From Christensenella sp. UBA1750 (GTDB lineage Bacteria; Bacillota; Clostridia; Christensenellales; UBA1750), in assembly GCA_002315655.1 (NCBI GenBank), contig DCHO01000044.1, forward strand, positions 28,925-92,924: a stretch of DNA of 64,000 bases, given 5' to 3'. Position 1 is the first letter of the stretch. Each line of letters starts with the position of its first letter. Positions 24,526 through 34,021 of the stretch are shown here, one piece after another. The translations under genes were made by a program, and so were the position numbers. The notes under the pieces are model-generated. The model was not told the DNA's origin. It was given only the letters and a program-made list of their open reading frames with translations, and ran no database searches.

Positions 24526-27500
24526 ATGAAGAAAAAACTATTGGTTCTGCTTCTGACAGTGCTGCTCACACTGTCCTGTGTGCCGGTGCTTGCCGACACA
24601 GGTGAAAATCTCATCCAAAACGGGGATTTCTCGGAGCTCAACGAAAGCGGTCTGCCGATTGGCTGGACGTATGACGCATGGGAGACGGATGAGAGCGTTT
24701 CGACCTTCTGGACGGAGGATAAGGACGAGGACTACTGCGTCCGGCTGGAAAACTTCGATTACAATGATGCGCGGCTGATTCAGGAAGTGAAGGTGAAGGG
24801 CAACACGCTCTACCACATTTCCGCAAAGGTGAAGGCGCAGGGCTGCGACCCGGAGGCCGTTGCCGCGAATTTATCGGTGCTTGATACCTTCGTCATTTCC
24901 GGCGACTGGGTGGACACGGACGGACAGTGGGAGACCGTTGACCTCTACGGCAAGACCACGCTTTTGCAGGGCACAATCACCGTTGCGCTGCGGCTGGGCT
25001 ATTACGGGGACGAAAACTTAGGTTCAGCATGGTTTGACGATGTGGTAGTGGAGCAGGTGGATGCCGCTCCCGCTGGGTATGAGATCAACACCTTCAAGGT
25101 GGAAAAGGCACAGGCCGACACTTCCACCGAGGACGGCGAGGGCGCGGACTGGATTCCCACACAGATTTTCCTCTCCTGCCTGTTTGTGCTGGTGATGATC
25201 TATCTGCTGCTGCGGGCAAGGGACGTAAAGGCCGACAATAAAACCATCGAAATCGCCCTTGTTTGGGTGCTGGCGGCGGCGTTTGTTCTGCGGCTCATTC
25301 TGGCTGTCAAAAATCCCGGGTATTCTGTGGACATCGGGTGCTTTACGGGCTGGGGACAGATGGTGATGCAGTACGGCTGTGCGGATTTCTACGAGCAGGG
25401 CTTTTGCGACTATCCGCCGGGCTATCTCTATGTGCTGGCGGGGCAGGCGTGGCTTTCCGATCTGCTGAATATCCCCACGGGCAGCGGCGCCTATGGGCTG
25501 CTGATTAAGACCGTTCCCATGCTCTGCGACCTTGGCACGGCGTATCTGCTCTATGCCATTGCAAAGAAGCTGGACAGGCCGGTTTACGGCTTTATTGCCG
25601 CGGCGGCCTATGCCTTTGCGCCCGCGGTGCTCATGGACAGTGCCATGTGGGGGCAGATGGACAGCGTGCTTGTGCTGCTCATGCTGCTGGTGATTCAGGC
25701 GTTCCTGGACAAAAAGACATTGAAGGCCGCGATTCTCTACGGCATTGCCGTGACCGTGAAGCCTCAGGCACTCATGCTGGGCACCGTCATGCTCTGCGGC
25801 TATGTGCTGGAAATCATCGAAGACCCGAAGCAGGGAATGAAGAAGCTGCTGGCGGGCGTCGGCGTGTGCATCGCGGTGATGGCGGTCATCTGTGTGCCGT
25901 TCCTTGTGCATCAGCCCGTCACTTATATCCTTGAAAAATACATTTCCACCGTGACCTCCTACCCCTATGCCACGGTCAATGCCATGAACCTTTTCTACCT
26001 GCTGGGCGGCAACTGGGCTTCGCAGGAGAACGTGATTTTAGGGCTGTCCTTTGCAAATTGGGGCACCGTCGGCATGGCGTTAAGTGTTATTATCGGCTGT
26101 GTGCTGTGCTTTGTTTCCCGCGAAAAGCGTGCCATTCCGCTGACAAGTGCGCTGACGCTTGCGGGGGTGTTCTTCTTAGGCTGCCGGATGCACGAACGGT
26201 ATATGTTCCCCATCCTCATGCTGCTGCTCCTTGCCGCCATTCTCTATCACGATAAGCGGCTGTGGGCGATCTTCGGGGGCTATTCCGTCACCAACGCGGT
26301 CAATATCTATGTGGTGCTGCAAAACGAGCATATTTTGGATGCGAACCGCTGGGTCGGCGTTGCCGTGGGGCTTCTCAATCTGCTGCTGCTCCTGTTCCTC
26401 CTGGAAACCGCCATCGAATTGTGCTTGAGAAAGGAAGCCGTGCTGCTGGGCGATAAGCACACAAAACCCCTGCGGCGGCAAATTTTACACGCAAAGCTGC
26501 CGGATGCCTTTTCCGCAGGAGACCGCCGCGCCTTCCGTATGACGAAGATAGATTGGATTCTCATGGCGGCACTGACGGTCGTGTATGCCGTGTTTGCGTT
26601 CTTCATGCTGGGCGAGACCACTGCACCGCAGACCTATTGGGAAGGAAATGCGGGGGATGAAGTCGTTTTCGATTTAGGCACGGAAAAGGGAATCGAGCGG
26701 TTCCAGTATTACGGAGAGATCGCCTACGGTGATTTTGCCGTGAGCTTCTCTACTGACGGCGAAACCTACACCGACGAATACGCCGAAACCATGAGCATTT
26801 ACGATATGTTCAAGTGGGAGGGCGAGGACTATGTGGGCGTGACAGCGCGTTACGCCAAGGTCTCCGTTACCTCCGGCACGGTGCGGCTGATGGAGGTGGC
26901 CTTCCGGGACGACAGGGACAACCTTCTGCCCATCGAGGAATGTTCCGCTTCAGAGGTCTGTGACGAGCAGACCATCGTGCCGGTTGAAAGCAGCTACCTA
27001 AATTCCATGTACTTTGACGAGAGCTACCATGGCAGAACCGCCTATGAGCAGATGCACAACATGGAGTGGTATGAAAACACCCATCCGCCGCTCGGGAAGA
27101 TGCTCATGTCGTGGTCTATCGCCATCTTCGGCATGACGGCCTTTGCCTGGCGCTTTGCGGGCACGCTGGCAGGCGTTCTCATGGTGCCGGTGATGTATCT
27201 TCTGTGCAAGCTGCTGTTCAGAAAGGAATGGATCGCCTTCTTGGGCGCATTCCTGCTGACCTTCGACTTTATGCACTTGTCGCAGACCCGTCTGGCGACC
27301 ATCGACAGCTATCCCGTGCTGTTCATTTTGCTGGAATTTTATTTCATGCTGCGTTACGCCTACCACAGCTTCTATCACGAAAAGCTCTGGAAAACCTTTG
27401 TGCCGCTTTTCTTCTCCGGCATCTTCATGGGGCTTGGCATGGCGGCCAAGTGGATCGGCATTTACGCGGGCTTCGGGCTGGCAGTGCTGTTCTTCTGCAT

Positions 27501-28269
27501 CCTGTCGCAGCGTGTTTCGGAATATGTCCGGGCGAGAAAAGCCATCAAAAGCGAAACGCTTTCCAATGAAAAGCAAGCGCAGCTGGAAAGCATCGTGAAG
27601 GGCTTCCCGAAAAAACTCACATTCACCCTGCTTGCCTGTGTTGCGTTCTTTATCGTCATTCCCCTTTGCATCTATGTGGGGTCGTATTATCAGTTCCTGC
27701 GCATTGACGCGCCGAACCACGGACTTAGGGAAGTCTGGAACTACCAGACCCACATGCTCAACTACCACAAGGGCGTGTTTTCCAGCCATCCCTTCGCTTC
27801 TTCCTGGTACGAATGGCCGCTGGACATCCGCAACATCTGGTACTATGACGGCGATGTCGGGGAAGGTATGGTCTCCACCATCACCTCCATGGGCAACCCG
27901 CTCATCTGGTGGCTGGGGCTTGCGGCGTTCCTTTGGGTGCTTGTGCGCTTCCTGCGCGGCTACGGCAGACAGGACAAGCGGTACGTCTTCCTGCTCATCG
28001 GCTTTGCCACGAACTACCTGCCGTGGGTGCTGGTGCCCCGTATCACCTTTGTCTACCACTATTTCGCCTCCGTACCCTTCCTCATCCTGTGCATCTGCAT
28101 GGCGGCGGAGGACTGCTACGACAAAAAGTGGTGGAAGCCGGTTTGCATCGGCTTCATGGCACTTGTGTTTGTGCTGTTTGTGCTGTATTACCCGGTGCTG
28201 ACCGGCCTTGCCGTGCCCGAAAATTACGCCAAGCTGTTGGAGCTGATGCCCGCTTGGACATTTGTGTGA
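24526..28269 (+). CDS. Two-module membrane glycosyltransferase (GT-C plus PMT-type) with carbohydrate-binding domains
   Basis: The 1247-residue protein carries, in order: a signal peptide (KKKLLVLLLTVLLTL); an exported beta domain from NLIQNGDFSELNE to about residue 180, typical of family 4/9 carbohydrate-binding modules; and a first multi-span GT-C region. That region has SVDIGCFTGWGQ and DYPPGYLYVLAG, an aspartate-based entry loop, and spans about 230-640. Next come a transmembrane helix near 685 and a second exported beta domain (PQTYWEGNAGDEVVFDLG). Last is a PMT-type mannosyltransferase region beginning YFDESYHGRTAYEQ, with NTHPPLGKML and about ten further membrane helices. Such enzymes move a sugar from a lipid carrier to an acceptor outside the membrane. 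Having two GT-C bodies in one chain is unusual. GtrA follows after three bases. ATG 24526 follows GGAGAGG. Confidence 0.8.
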   Translation: MKKKLLVLLLTVLLTLSCVPVLADTGENLIQNGDFSELNESGLPIGWTYDAWETDESVSTFWTEDKDEDYCVRLENFDYNDARLIQEVKVKGNTLYHISAKVKAQGCDPEAVAANLSVLDTFVISGDWVDTDGQWETVDLYGKTTLLQGTITVALRLGYYGDENLGSAWFDDVVVEQVDAAPAGYEINTFKVEKAQADTSTEDGEGADWIPTQIFLSCLFVLVMIYLLLRARDVKADNKTIEIALVWVLAAAFVLRLILAVKNPGYSVDIGCFTGWGQMVMQYGCADFYEQGFCDYPPGYLYVLAGQAWLSDLLNIPTGSGAYGLLIKTVPMLCDLGTAYLLYAIAKKLDRPVYGFIAAAAYAFAPAVLMDSAMWGQMDSVLVLLMLLVIQAFLDKKTLKAAILYGIAVTVKPQALMLGTVMLCGYVLEIIEDPKQGMKKLLAGVGVCIAVMAVICVPFLVHQPVTYILEKYISTVTSYPYATVNAMNLFYLLGGNWASQENVILGLSFANWGTVGMALSVIIGCVLCFVSREKRAIPLTSALTLAGVFFLGCRMHERYMFPILMLLLLAAILYHDKRLWAIFGGYSVTNAVNIYVVLQNEHILDANRWVGVAVGLLNLLLLLFLLETAIELCLRKEAVLLGDKHTKPLRRQILHAKLPDAFSAGDRRAFRMTKIDWILMAALTVVYAVFAFFMLGETTAPQTYWEGNAGDEVVFDLGTEKGIERFQYYGEIAYGDFAVSFSTDGETYTDEYAETMSIYDMFKWEGEDYVGVTARYAKVSVTSGTVRLMEVAFRDDRDNLLPIEECSASEVCDEQTIVPVESSYLNSMYFDESYHGRTAYEQMHNMEWYENTHPPLGKMLMSWSIAIFGMTAFAWRFAGTLAGVLMVPVMYLLCKLLFRKEWIAFLGAFLLTFDFMHLSQTRLATIDSYPVLFILLEFYFMLRYAYHSFYHEKLWKTFVPLFFSGIFMGLGMAAKWIGIYAGFGLAVLFFCILSQRVSEYVRARKAIKSETLSNEKQAQLESIVKGFPKKLTFTLLACVAFFIVIPLCIYVGSYYQFLRIDAPNHGLREVWNYQTHMLNYHKGVFSSHPFASSWYEWPLDIRNIWYYDGDVGEGMVSTITSMGNPLIWWLGLAAFLWVLVRFLRGYGRQDKRYVFLLIGFATNYLPWVLVPRITFVYHYFASVPFLILCICMAAEDCYDKKWWKPVCIGFMALVFVLFVLYYPVLTGLAVPENYAKLLELMPAWTFV

Positions 28270-28272
28270 TGA

Positions 28273-28677
28273 ATGATGGAAAAAATTAAAGAGCTATTTC
28301 ATCAGGCCGTCAAATTCGGTCTGGTCGGGGTCATCAACACCCTGATTGATTACGCGGTCACGAACCTGCTGGTGCTTCTTCCCTTCTTTGAAAAGTATTA
28401 CATTGCGGCCAATGTCATCGGTTTTCTCTGCGGCATGGGCAACTCTCTTGTGATGAACAAGAAGTGGACGTTCAAGCAGAAGGAAAAGATGACGGCAAAG
28501 CAGCTTTTCAGCTTTCTTGTTGTGAACCTTATCGCCTTGGGTGTTTCATCTCTTGTGCTGACGTTTACACAGGAAAATATGAGCCTGCCTTTCTACATCG
28601 GAAAGGCGGTGGCCGCCGCAGCCTCCGTCGGGGTCAACTTTATCGGGAACAAAATACTGGTTTTTCGGGATAAATAA
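28273..28677 (+). CDS. GtrA-family polyprenyl-phosphate sugar flippase-like protein
   Basis: GtrA proteins are small four-helix membrane proteins thought to move undecaprenyl-phosphate-linked sugars across the membrane. The 134-residue sequence shows four hydrophobic helices and the family traits KFGLVGVINTLIDYAVTNLL, then NVIGFLCGMGNSLVMNKKWTF, and a C-terminal NFIGNKILVFR. It sits directly behind the large glycosyltransferase, so it may supply that enzyme's lipid-linked donor; this is inference from position. Two adjacent ATG codons (28273, 28276) are possible starts. Confidence 0.9.
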   Translation: MMEKIKELFHQAVKFGLVGVINTLIDYAVTNLLVLLPFFEKYYIAANVIGFLCGMGNSLVMNKKWTFKQKEKMTAKQLFSFLVVNLIALGVSSLVLTFTQENMSLPFYIGKAVAAAASVGVNFIGNKILVFRDK

Positions 28678-28701
28678 CGTGAGTTTTGAGGAGGACAAAC
28701 C

Positions 28702-30231
28702 ATGCTTTCCTCGGTTTTGAGCTTTGGGAGATTGGGCATTGAGGGCTACCCCATGCGGGTGGAGGTCGATGTGCGCGAGGGTCTGCCGCAGATGGAAATG
28801 GTGGGCTTGCCGGACGCGGCAGTAAAGGAGTCCCGGGAACGGGTGCGCACCGCCATGAAAAATTCGGGCTTCACCTTTCCTCCGGCGCAGATCACGGTGA
28901 ACTTTGCCCCGGCGGACATCAAAAAGGAAGGCCCCTGGTACGATCTGCCCATTGCGTTGGGGATCATGGCTTCTTCCTCCCAGATCAAGGCGGAGGCCTT
29001 GAAAGGGCTGCTCATCTTGGGTGAATTATCGCTGGACGGCACGGTGGGCAAGGTTTCCGGCGCGCTGCCCATGCTGTTGGCGGCGAAAAAGCAGGGCGTG
29101 AAAAAGGCGCTGTTGCCGGTAGCAAACGCGAAGGAATGTGCCTGCGTGTCCGGCATTGCCATTTACCCTGCCATGAGCCTCAAATCCGCCGTGGCGTTTC
29201 TGCGCGGGCAGGAGAGCCTTGCACCGGTATCCTTTGACGGCTATCAGAATTTTGCGGACGAGAACGACCCGGAAATCGACTTATCCCGCGTGAAAGGACA
29301 ATATGCCGCACGGCGGGCGCTGGAGATCGCGGCCTCAGGCGGGCACAATCTGCTGCTCATCGGCACGGCGGGAAGCGGCAAAACCATGCTGGCACGGGCG
29401 CTGCCGGGGATTTTGCCCCGCATGACCGAGCAGGAGGCGCTGGAAACCACCGTGATTCATTCCGTCACGGAGGGCTTTGAGGGCGGCCTTATGACCAAAC
29501 GCCCCTTCTCCGCGCCGCACCACACCACTTCTCCCGCGGCACTCATCGGCGGCGGCAGAACCGCGCTGCCCGGGGAAATCTCCTTAGCCCACAACGGCGT
29601 TCTCTTTTTGGATGAATTGCCCGAATATCCCCGCCCCGTGCTGGAAGCCCTGCGGCAGCCCATGGAGGACGGCGAGGTCACGGTGTCCCGCGTCAATGCG
29701 CGGTGCATTTATCCCGCCAAATTCCAACTGGTCTGCGCTATGAATCCATGTCCTTGCGGCAACTTCGGTTCCCGCACGAAGGAATGCCGGTGCACACCCC
29801 ATGAGGTGCAGCGGTACTTATCCCGCATCTCCGGCCCTCTGCTGGACAGAATCGACATGGTGGTGGAGATGGATGCCGTGACCCCGGAGGAAGTGTTCCA
29901 AGGGAAGGAGCAGCCGGAGAGCAGCGCCGTGATCCGGCAGCGCGTGGAGAAAACGCGGCAGGTGCAAAGCGAGCGGTATGCAGACACGGGCTACTTCTGC
30001 AACGCCCGCATTCCCTCAAAGACTTTGGAGGAAACCTGCAAGCGCACGGACGCGGCACAGGCCTTGCTCATGCGCTGTATGAAGGAATTGGGGCTGTCCA
30101 TGCGTGCTTACACGCGGGTGCTTCGGGTCTCCCGCACCATTGCGGACATGGAGGGCAGCAAAATCATCGAGGAAAAGCACATCGCCGAGGCGGTGTCCTA
30201 CCGCAGCATCAACGAGAAATACTGGAACTGA
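28702..30231 (+). CDS. comM: YifB/ComM-family Mg-chelatase-like AAA+ ATPase
   Basis: ComM-type proteins are hexameric helicases that aid branch migration in natural transformation. The 509-residue protein has an N-terminal Lon-substrate-like domain (FGRLGIEGYPMRVEVDVREG, GLPDAAVKESRERVRTA). The AAA+ core has Walker A GTAGSGKTML (about 217-226), Walker B GVLFLDELPEY, and the zinc-type cysteine set CAMNPCPCGNFG...C of the family. It lies 22 kb from no obvious DNA-uptake genes except dprA, 4 kb downstream. Confidence 0.93.
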   Translation: MLSSVLSFGRLGIEGYPMRVEVDVREGLPQMEMVGLPDAAVKESRERVRTAMKNSGFTFPPAQITVNFAPADIKKEGPWYDLPIALGIMASSSQIKAEALKGLLILGELSLDGTVGKVSGALPMLLAAKKQGVKKALLPVANAKECACVSGIAIYPAMSLKSAVAFLRGQESLAPVSFDGYQNFADENDPEIDLSRVKGQYAARRALEIAASGGHNLLLIGTAGSGKTMLARALPGILPRMTEQEALETTVIHSVTEGFEGGLMTKRPFSAPHHTTSPAALIGGGRTALPGEISLAHNGVLFLDELPEYPRPVLEALRQPMEDGEVTVSRVNARCIYPAKFQLVCAMNPCPCGNFGSRTKECRCTPHEVQRYLSRISGPLLDRIDMVVEMDAVTPEEVFQGKEQPESSAVIRQRVEKTRQVQSERYADTGYFCNARIPSKTLEETCKRTDAAQALLMRCMKELGLSMRAYTRVLRVSRTIADMEGSKIIEEKHIAEAVSYRSINEKYWN

Positions 30232-30258
30232 CGGAATTTCGGCTGGGAGGAAAGCGTT

Positions 30259-31218
30259 ATGCAGGAGAACGGAAAAATCTGGAGGGATGTGCAGGGGAAT
30301 GTTCTGCACGCCCACGGCGGGTGCATCCTTTTTGCGGAAGGCTACTATTGGTGGTACGGCGAAAACCGGCTGGGCAACCGCTATGTGTCCGTGTACCGCT
30401 CCAAGGATCTGGAAAATTGGGAGTTCCGCAATGACATTCTGACCACGGAGAGCAAAACGGAGCCCATTCGGCAGAAAACCGACTTAACCCTGAAACGGGA
30501 AAACGGCAAGGTCAACATCGAGCGTCCCAAGGTGCTTTTCTGCGAAAAAACGGGAAAATATGTGCTCTGGGCGCACTATGAGAACGGCGAAAACTATCTG
30601 GATGCCCGCATCTGCATTGCCACCTGCGACACCCCCGACGGCGACTTTACCTACCACGGCTCCTTCAACCCGTATGGCTATATGTCGCGGGACTGCACCC
30701 TTTTCCGCGACGACGACGGCAGAACCTATTTCCTCTCCGCCTCCCGGGACAACGCCGATCTGCACGTTTATCTGCTGACTGACGACTTGCTCAATGTGAA
30801 AAAGCACATCAACACCTTATGGCAGGGGGAATACCGGGAAGCCCCGGCGGTCTTTAAGAAAAACGGGAAGTATTATATTTTATCCTCCTACTGCACCGGC
30901 TGGCGACCCAATCAGGGCGCATGGGCAGTGGGCGACAGCATGGACGGGGAGTTCACCGAGCTGTGCAATTTCGGGGACGAGACCACCTTCCATTCCCAGC
31001 CCGCCTTTGTGCTGCCGGTGGAAAAGAACGGGGAAACGAAGTATATCTACTATGGCGACAGATGGTGCTATAAGGGCGATGAACTGACAGTGGCGGAGGA
31101 TTTCGGCGACAGCATGAGCTATTATATCCGCTCCACCTACATTGTTCTGCCCATTCGCTTTACGGCGGAAGACGAACCTTATATTGAATATGAAGACCGA
31201 TTCAAGGACGGAATTTAG
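30259..31218 (+). CDS. GH43-family glycoside hydrolase (GH43_24-like)
   Basis: The 319-residue protein is a five-bladed beta-propeller hydrolase without a signal peptide. The opening QGNVLHAHGGCILFAEGYYWWYGENR strongly recalls exo-beta-1,3-galactanase-type GH43 enzymes (subfamily 24), where the HAHGG and YYWYGE turns line the active site. Later blades show SRDCTLFRDDDGRTYFLSA and the acid region EYREAPAVFKKNGKYYILSS, with the general-acid Glu before APAVF. Arabinogalactan side chains are a likely substrate class; the exact bond is not certain. It lies only 12 bases ahead of aroC, so it is co-transcribed with the shikimate genes. Confidence 0.78.
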   Translation: MQENGKIWRDVQGNVLHAHGGCILFAEGYYWWYGENRLGNRYVSVYRSKDLENWEFRNDILTTESKTEPIRQKTDLTLKRENGKVNIERPKVLFCEKTGKYVLWAHYENGENYLDARICIATCDTPDGDFTYHGSFNPYGYMSRDCTLFRDDDGRTYFLSASRDNADLHVYLLTDDLLNVKKHINTLWQGEYREAPAVFKKNGKYYILSSYCTGWRPNQGAWAVGDSMDGEFTELCNFGDETTFHSQPAFVLPVEKNGETKYIYYGDRWCYKGDELTVAEDFGDSMSYYIRSTYIVLPIRFTAEDEPYIEYEDRFKDGI

Positions 31219-31230
31219 GAGGAATCGGCT

Positions 31231-32322
31231 GTGAAAAACACTTATAGAACCGCGCTTTGCGTGACGCTGTTCGGCGAAAGCCACGGAGACATGATCGGTT
31301 GCGTGCTGGACGGGCTGGCTGCCGGAATCCCGGTGGAGGAAGAAAAAATATCTTTTGCGCTGTCCCTGCGCAGACCCGAGGGGAATTTGACCACAGCGCG
31401 GCGCGAGGAAGACGATTTTTCCATCGTCAGCGGCGTGCTGAACGGGAGAACCACGGGCGCACCGCTGACCATTCTCATTCCGAATAAGGACGTTCGGCGC
31501 GAGGATTATGCCGAAATGCAGGCAAAGCCGCGCCCGAACCATGCGGATTACCCGGCGTATGTCAAGTACCACGGCTGCGAGGATGCAAGCGGCGGCGGGC
31601 ATTTCAGCGGGCGGCTGACCGCGCCGCTGGTGGCGGCAGGGGCGATTGTCCGTGCCGCCTTGGAGGAAAAAGGAATTTTGGTGGCGTCGCACATTGCGCG
31701 GATCGGAAGCGTTTCGGATGCGCGGTTTGGCAACGTGAAAACGGATTTTGAGCGGATTTATATGAAGAAATTTCCGCTGCTGGATGAAAATGTGCGTACC
31801 GAAATGGAGAAAGAAATTGCGGAAGTGAAAGCCGTTGGGGACAGCGTGGGCGGTGTCATCGAGACCGCCGTGTGTGGGTTGCCTGCCGGGGTTGGCGAGC
31901 CGTGGTTCGATTCCGTGGAGGGCGTGATCGCCAAAGCCATGTTCGCCATTCCGTCCATAAAGGGCGTGGAGTTCGGGGACGGGTTTGACTTAGGAAAGAT
32001 GCGGGGAAACGAGGCGGCGGACGAGCTGCGGATTGAGAACGGAGAAGTTCATATTTCGACAAATCACATGGGCGGCATCTCCGGCGGCATCACCAACGGA
32101 AACCCCATTCTGTTCCGCTGCGCCGTGAAACCCACGCCGACTTTGGGAAAAACGCTTCGGACGGTTGACTTGAATACCATGGAAAATGCGGAAATACAGG
32201 GAAAAGGGAGACACGACCCGTGCATCGCCCTGCGCATTCCCGTGGTGATCGACAGCGTGACCGCGCTGGTGGTTTATGACCTGATGGCGCAGACCTACGG
32301 CGTGGATTGGATCGTAAAATGA
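31231..32322 (+). CDS. aroC: Chorismate synthase
   Basis: AroC makes chorismate from EPSP with reduced FMN. The 363-residue protein has the family signatures GESHGDMIGCVLDGLAAGIP (about 12-31), RPNHADYPAYVKY, SGRLTAPLVAAGAI and HDPC near the end (GRHDPCIALRIPV). A ribosome site AGGAGG precedes its GTG start. The stop overlaps the aroK start (ATGA). Confidence 0.96.
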   Translation: MKNTYRTALCVTLFGESHGDMIGCVLDGLAAGIPVEEEKISFALSLRRPEGNLTTARREEDDFSIVSGVLNGRTTGAPLTILIPNKDVRREDYAEMQAKPRPNHADYPAYVKYHGCEDASGGGHFSGRLTAPLVAAGAIVRAALEEKGILVASHIARIGSVSDARFGNVKTDFERIYMKKFPLLDENVRTEMEKEIAEVKAVGDSVGGVIETAVCGLPAGVGEPWFDSVEGVIAKAMFAIPSIKGVEFGDGFDLGKMRGNEAADELRIENGEVHISTNHMGGISGGITNGNPILFRCAVKPTPTLGKTLRTVDLNTMENAEIQGKGRHDPCIALRIPVVIDSVTALVVYDLMAQTYGVDWIVK

Positions 32323-32807
32323 TGAAATATGAAACCATTGCACTTATCGGAATGCCTGGCTGCGGCAAGTCCACGGTAGGGGCTTTTCTCGCGCAATATC
32401 TTGATAAACCCTTTGTCGATCTGGACGAGGCAATCACCCGGGATACGGGTCGCACCCCGGAAGCCATCATCCGCGAGGACGGCGAAGCGGCCTTTCGCGC
32501 CGTTGAAACGGAGGTGCTGCGAAAGGTCTCCGAGCGGCGCGGCATCGTGCTTTCCACCGGCGGCGGGACGGTGACAAGAAGCGAAAATGTGCAGATTCTG
32601 CGAAATAATAGCTTCGTCATTTTTCTGGATCGCCCTTTATCCGACATTCGCCCCAGCGCGGACAGACCCCTTTCCCAGAACCGGGAGGCACTGGAAAAGC
32701 TCTACCGTGAGCGGCTGCCCATTTACCGGGAGTCCTGCGATCTGCGGATTGCCTGCGGGAGCAGCGTCACAGAAACCGTTGCCCGCATTGTGGAGAATTT
32801 GTCATGA
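32319..32807 (+). CDS. aroK: Shikimate kinase
   Basis: Shikimate kinase phosphorylates shikimate at the 3-OH. The 162-residue protein has Walker A GMPGCGKSTVG (about 11-21), DLDEAITRDTG (shikimate-binding Asp), the FR of AFRAVETEVL, and STGGGTV. It overlaps aroC and aroA by four bases each, so the three genes form one coupled unit. A second ATG three bases further (32322) is possible. Confidence 0.95.
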   Translation: MMKYETIALIGMPGCGKSTVGAFLAQYLDKPFVDLDEAITRDTGRTPEAIIREDGEAAFRAVETEVLRKVSERRGIVLSTGGGTVTRSENVQILRNNSFVIFLDRPLSDIRPSADRPLSQNREALEKLYRERLPIYRESCDLRIACGSSVTETVARIVENLS

Positions 32808-34012
32808 ATGTCACGTTTTTGCCGTCCGTCGCAATCGGAAAGGTCACTGCGCCGCCTTCCAAATCCATGGCGCACAGGGCTTTGCTCTGCGGAGCAATGA
32901 GCGCGGGAAGTATCGTAAAGAATGTTATAGAATCAGAAGATATTGCTGCGACAAAACGCTGCCTTACATCTATGGGAGCGGCATTTGCCGAAGCGGAAAA
33001 CGGACTGTCCGTAGGCGGACTGAATCCCTTCGCCCTGCCCGAAAATCTTATGTTGGACTGCGGCGAAAGCGGTTCCACCCTGCGGTTTTTGCTGCCGCTG
33101 TGTCTGCTTTCCGGGAAGAAAATCACATTAACCGGCAGAGTACGTCTGCTGGAACGTCCGCTGACGATATACGAAGAAATTTGCCGAAAACAAGGATTTT
33201 TCTATGAAAAAACAACGGACAGCGTGACGGTCTGCGGCACCCTGCGCCCGGACGATTTCACCGTGGACGGCGGCATTTCCAGCCAGTTCATTTCCGGGCT
33301 GTTCTTTGCGCTGCCGCTGCTTGCCGGGGAGAGCAAAATCAAATTGACAGGAAAAATCGAGAGCGCACCGTATATCGAAATGACGCGGCAGACGCTTGCG
33401 CAATTCGGTGTGAAAATCGACAAAATTGCGGAAAATGAATATCGGATTCCCGGAAAACAGGCTTACAAATCGCGGACTGTGACCGTGGAGGGTGACTATA
33501 CCAACGCGGCGTATCTCATGGCGTGGAACGCCTTGGGCGGGAAGGTGGAGGTCACGGATCTTCTGCCCGAAACCCTGCAAGGGGACGCGATTTTTACAGA
33601 TTATTTCGACAAAATCCGACAAGATTCGCCAACGCTGGACGTTTCCGACTGCCCCGACCTTGCACCCATCCTCTTTGCGCTGGCGGGGCTGTATCACGGC
33701 GCGGCCTTCACGGGCACAAGGCGGCTGCGGCTCAAGGAGAGCGACCGCGTTGCCGCCATGAAGGAAGAACTAAATAAGTTCGGCATTGTGCTTTTCGACA
33801 GCGAAAATGAAGTTTATATCCCGAAAGCCACGCCCCACGCGCCGAGCGAACCCGTTTCCGGGCACAACGACCATCGTATCGTGATGGCGGCATCGCTGCT
33901 GTGCGGAAAGTTCGGCGGAACAATCCACGGCACGGAGGCGGTGCGCAAGAGCTTCCCGGACTTTTTCGAGAAGCTGCGTGCGCTGAACGTTGGCTATAAA
34001 GTAGAAGAATGA
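32804..34012 (+). CDS. aroA: 3-phosphoshikimate 1-carboxyvinyltransferase (EPSP synthase)
   Basis: AroA joins phosphoenolpyruvate to shikimate 3-phosphate. The 402-residue protein has APPSKSMAHRALLCGAMS (substrate-binding Lys-Ser), then LDCGESGSTLRFLLPLC, and the C-terminal RLRLKESDRVAAM and GHNDHRIVMA motifs. The glyphosate-binding region reads CGESGSTLRF rather than the NAGTAMRPL of class I enzymes, so it looks like a class II type. It is slightly short for the family (about 425). Confidence 0.95.
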   Translation: MNVTFLPSVAIGKVTAPPSKSMAHRALLCGAMSAGSIVKNVIESEDIAATKRCLTSMGAAFAEAENGLSVGGLNPFALPENLMLDCGESGSTLRFLLPLCLLSGKKITLTGRVRLLERPLTIYEEICRKQGFFYEKTTDSVTVCGTLRPDDFTVDGGISSQFISGLFFALPLLAGESKIKLTGKIESAPYIEMTRQTLAQFGVKIDKIAENEYRIPGKQAYKSRTVTVEGDYTNAAYLMAWNALGGKVEVTDLLPETLQGDAIFTDYFDKIRQDSPTLDVSDCPDLAPILFALAGLYHGAAFTGTRRLRLKESDRVAAMKEELNKFGIVLFDSENEVYIPKATPHAPSEPVSGHNDHRIVMAASLLCGKFGGTIHGTEAVRKSFPDFFEKLRALNVGYKVEE

Positions 34013-34021
34013 GGATAGACT

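Noticed and set aside
26998..28059. Minus-strand open frame of 353 codons under the glycosyltransferase
   Set aside because: Histidine- and arginine-rich product with no motif; it is the shadow of the coding strand.
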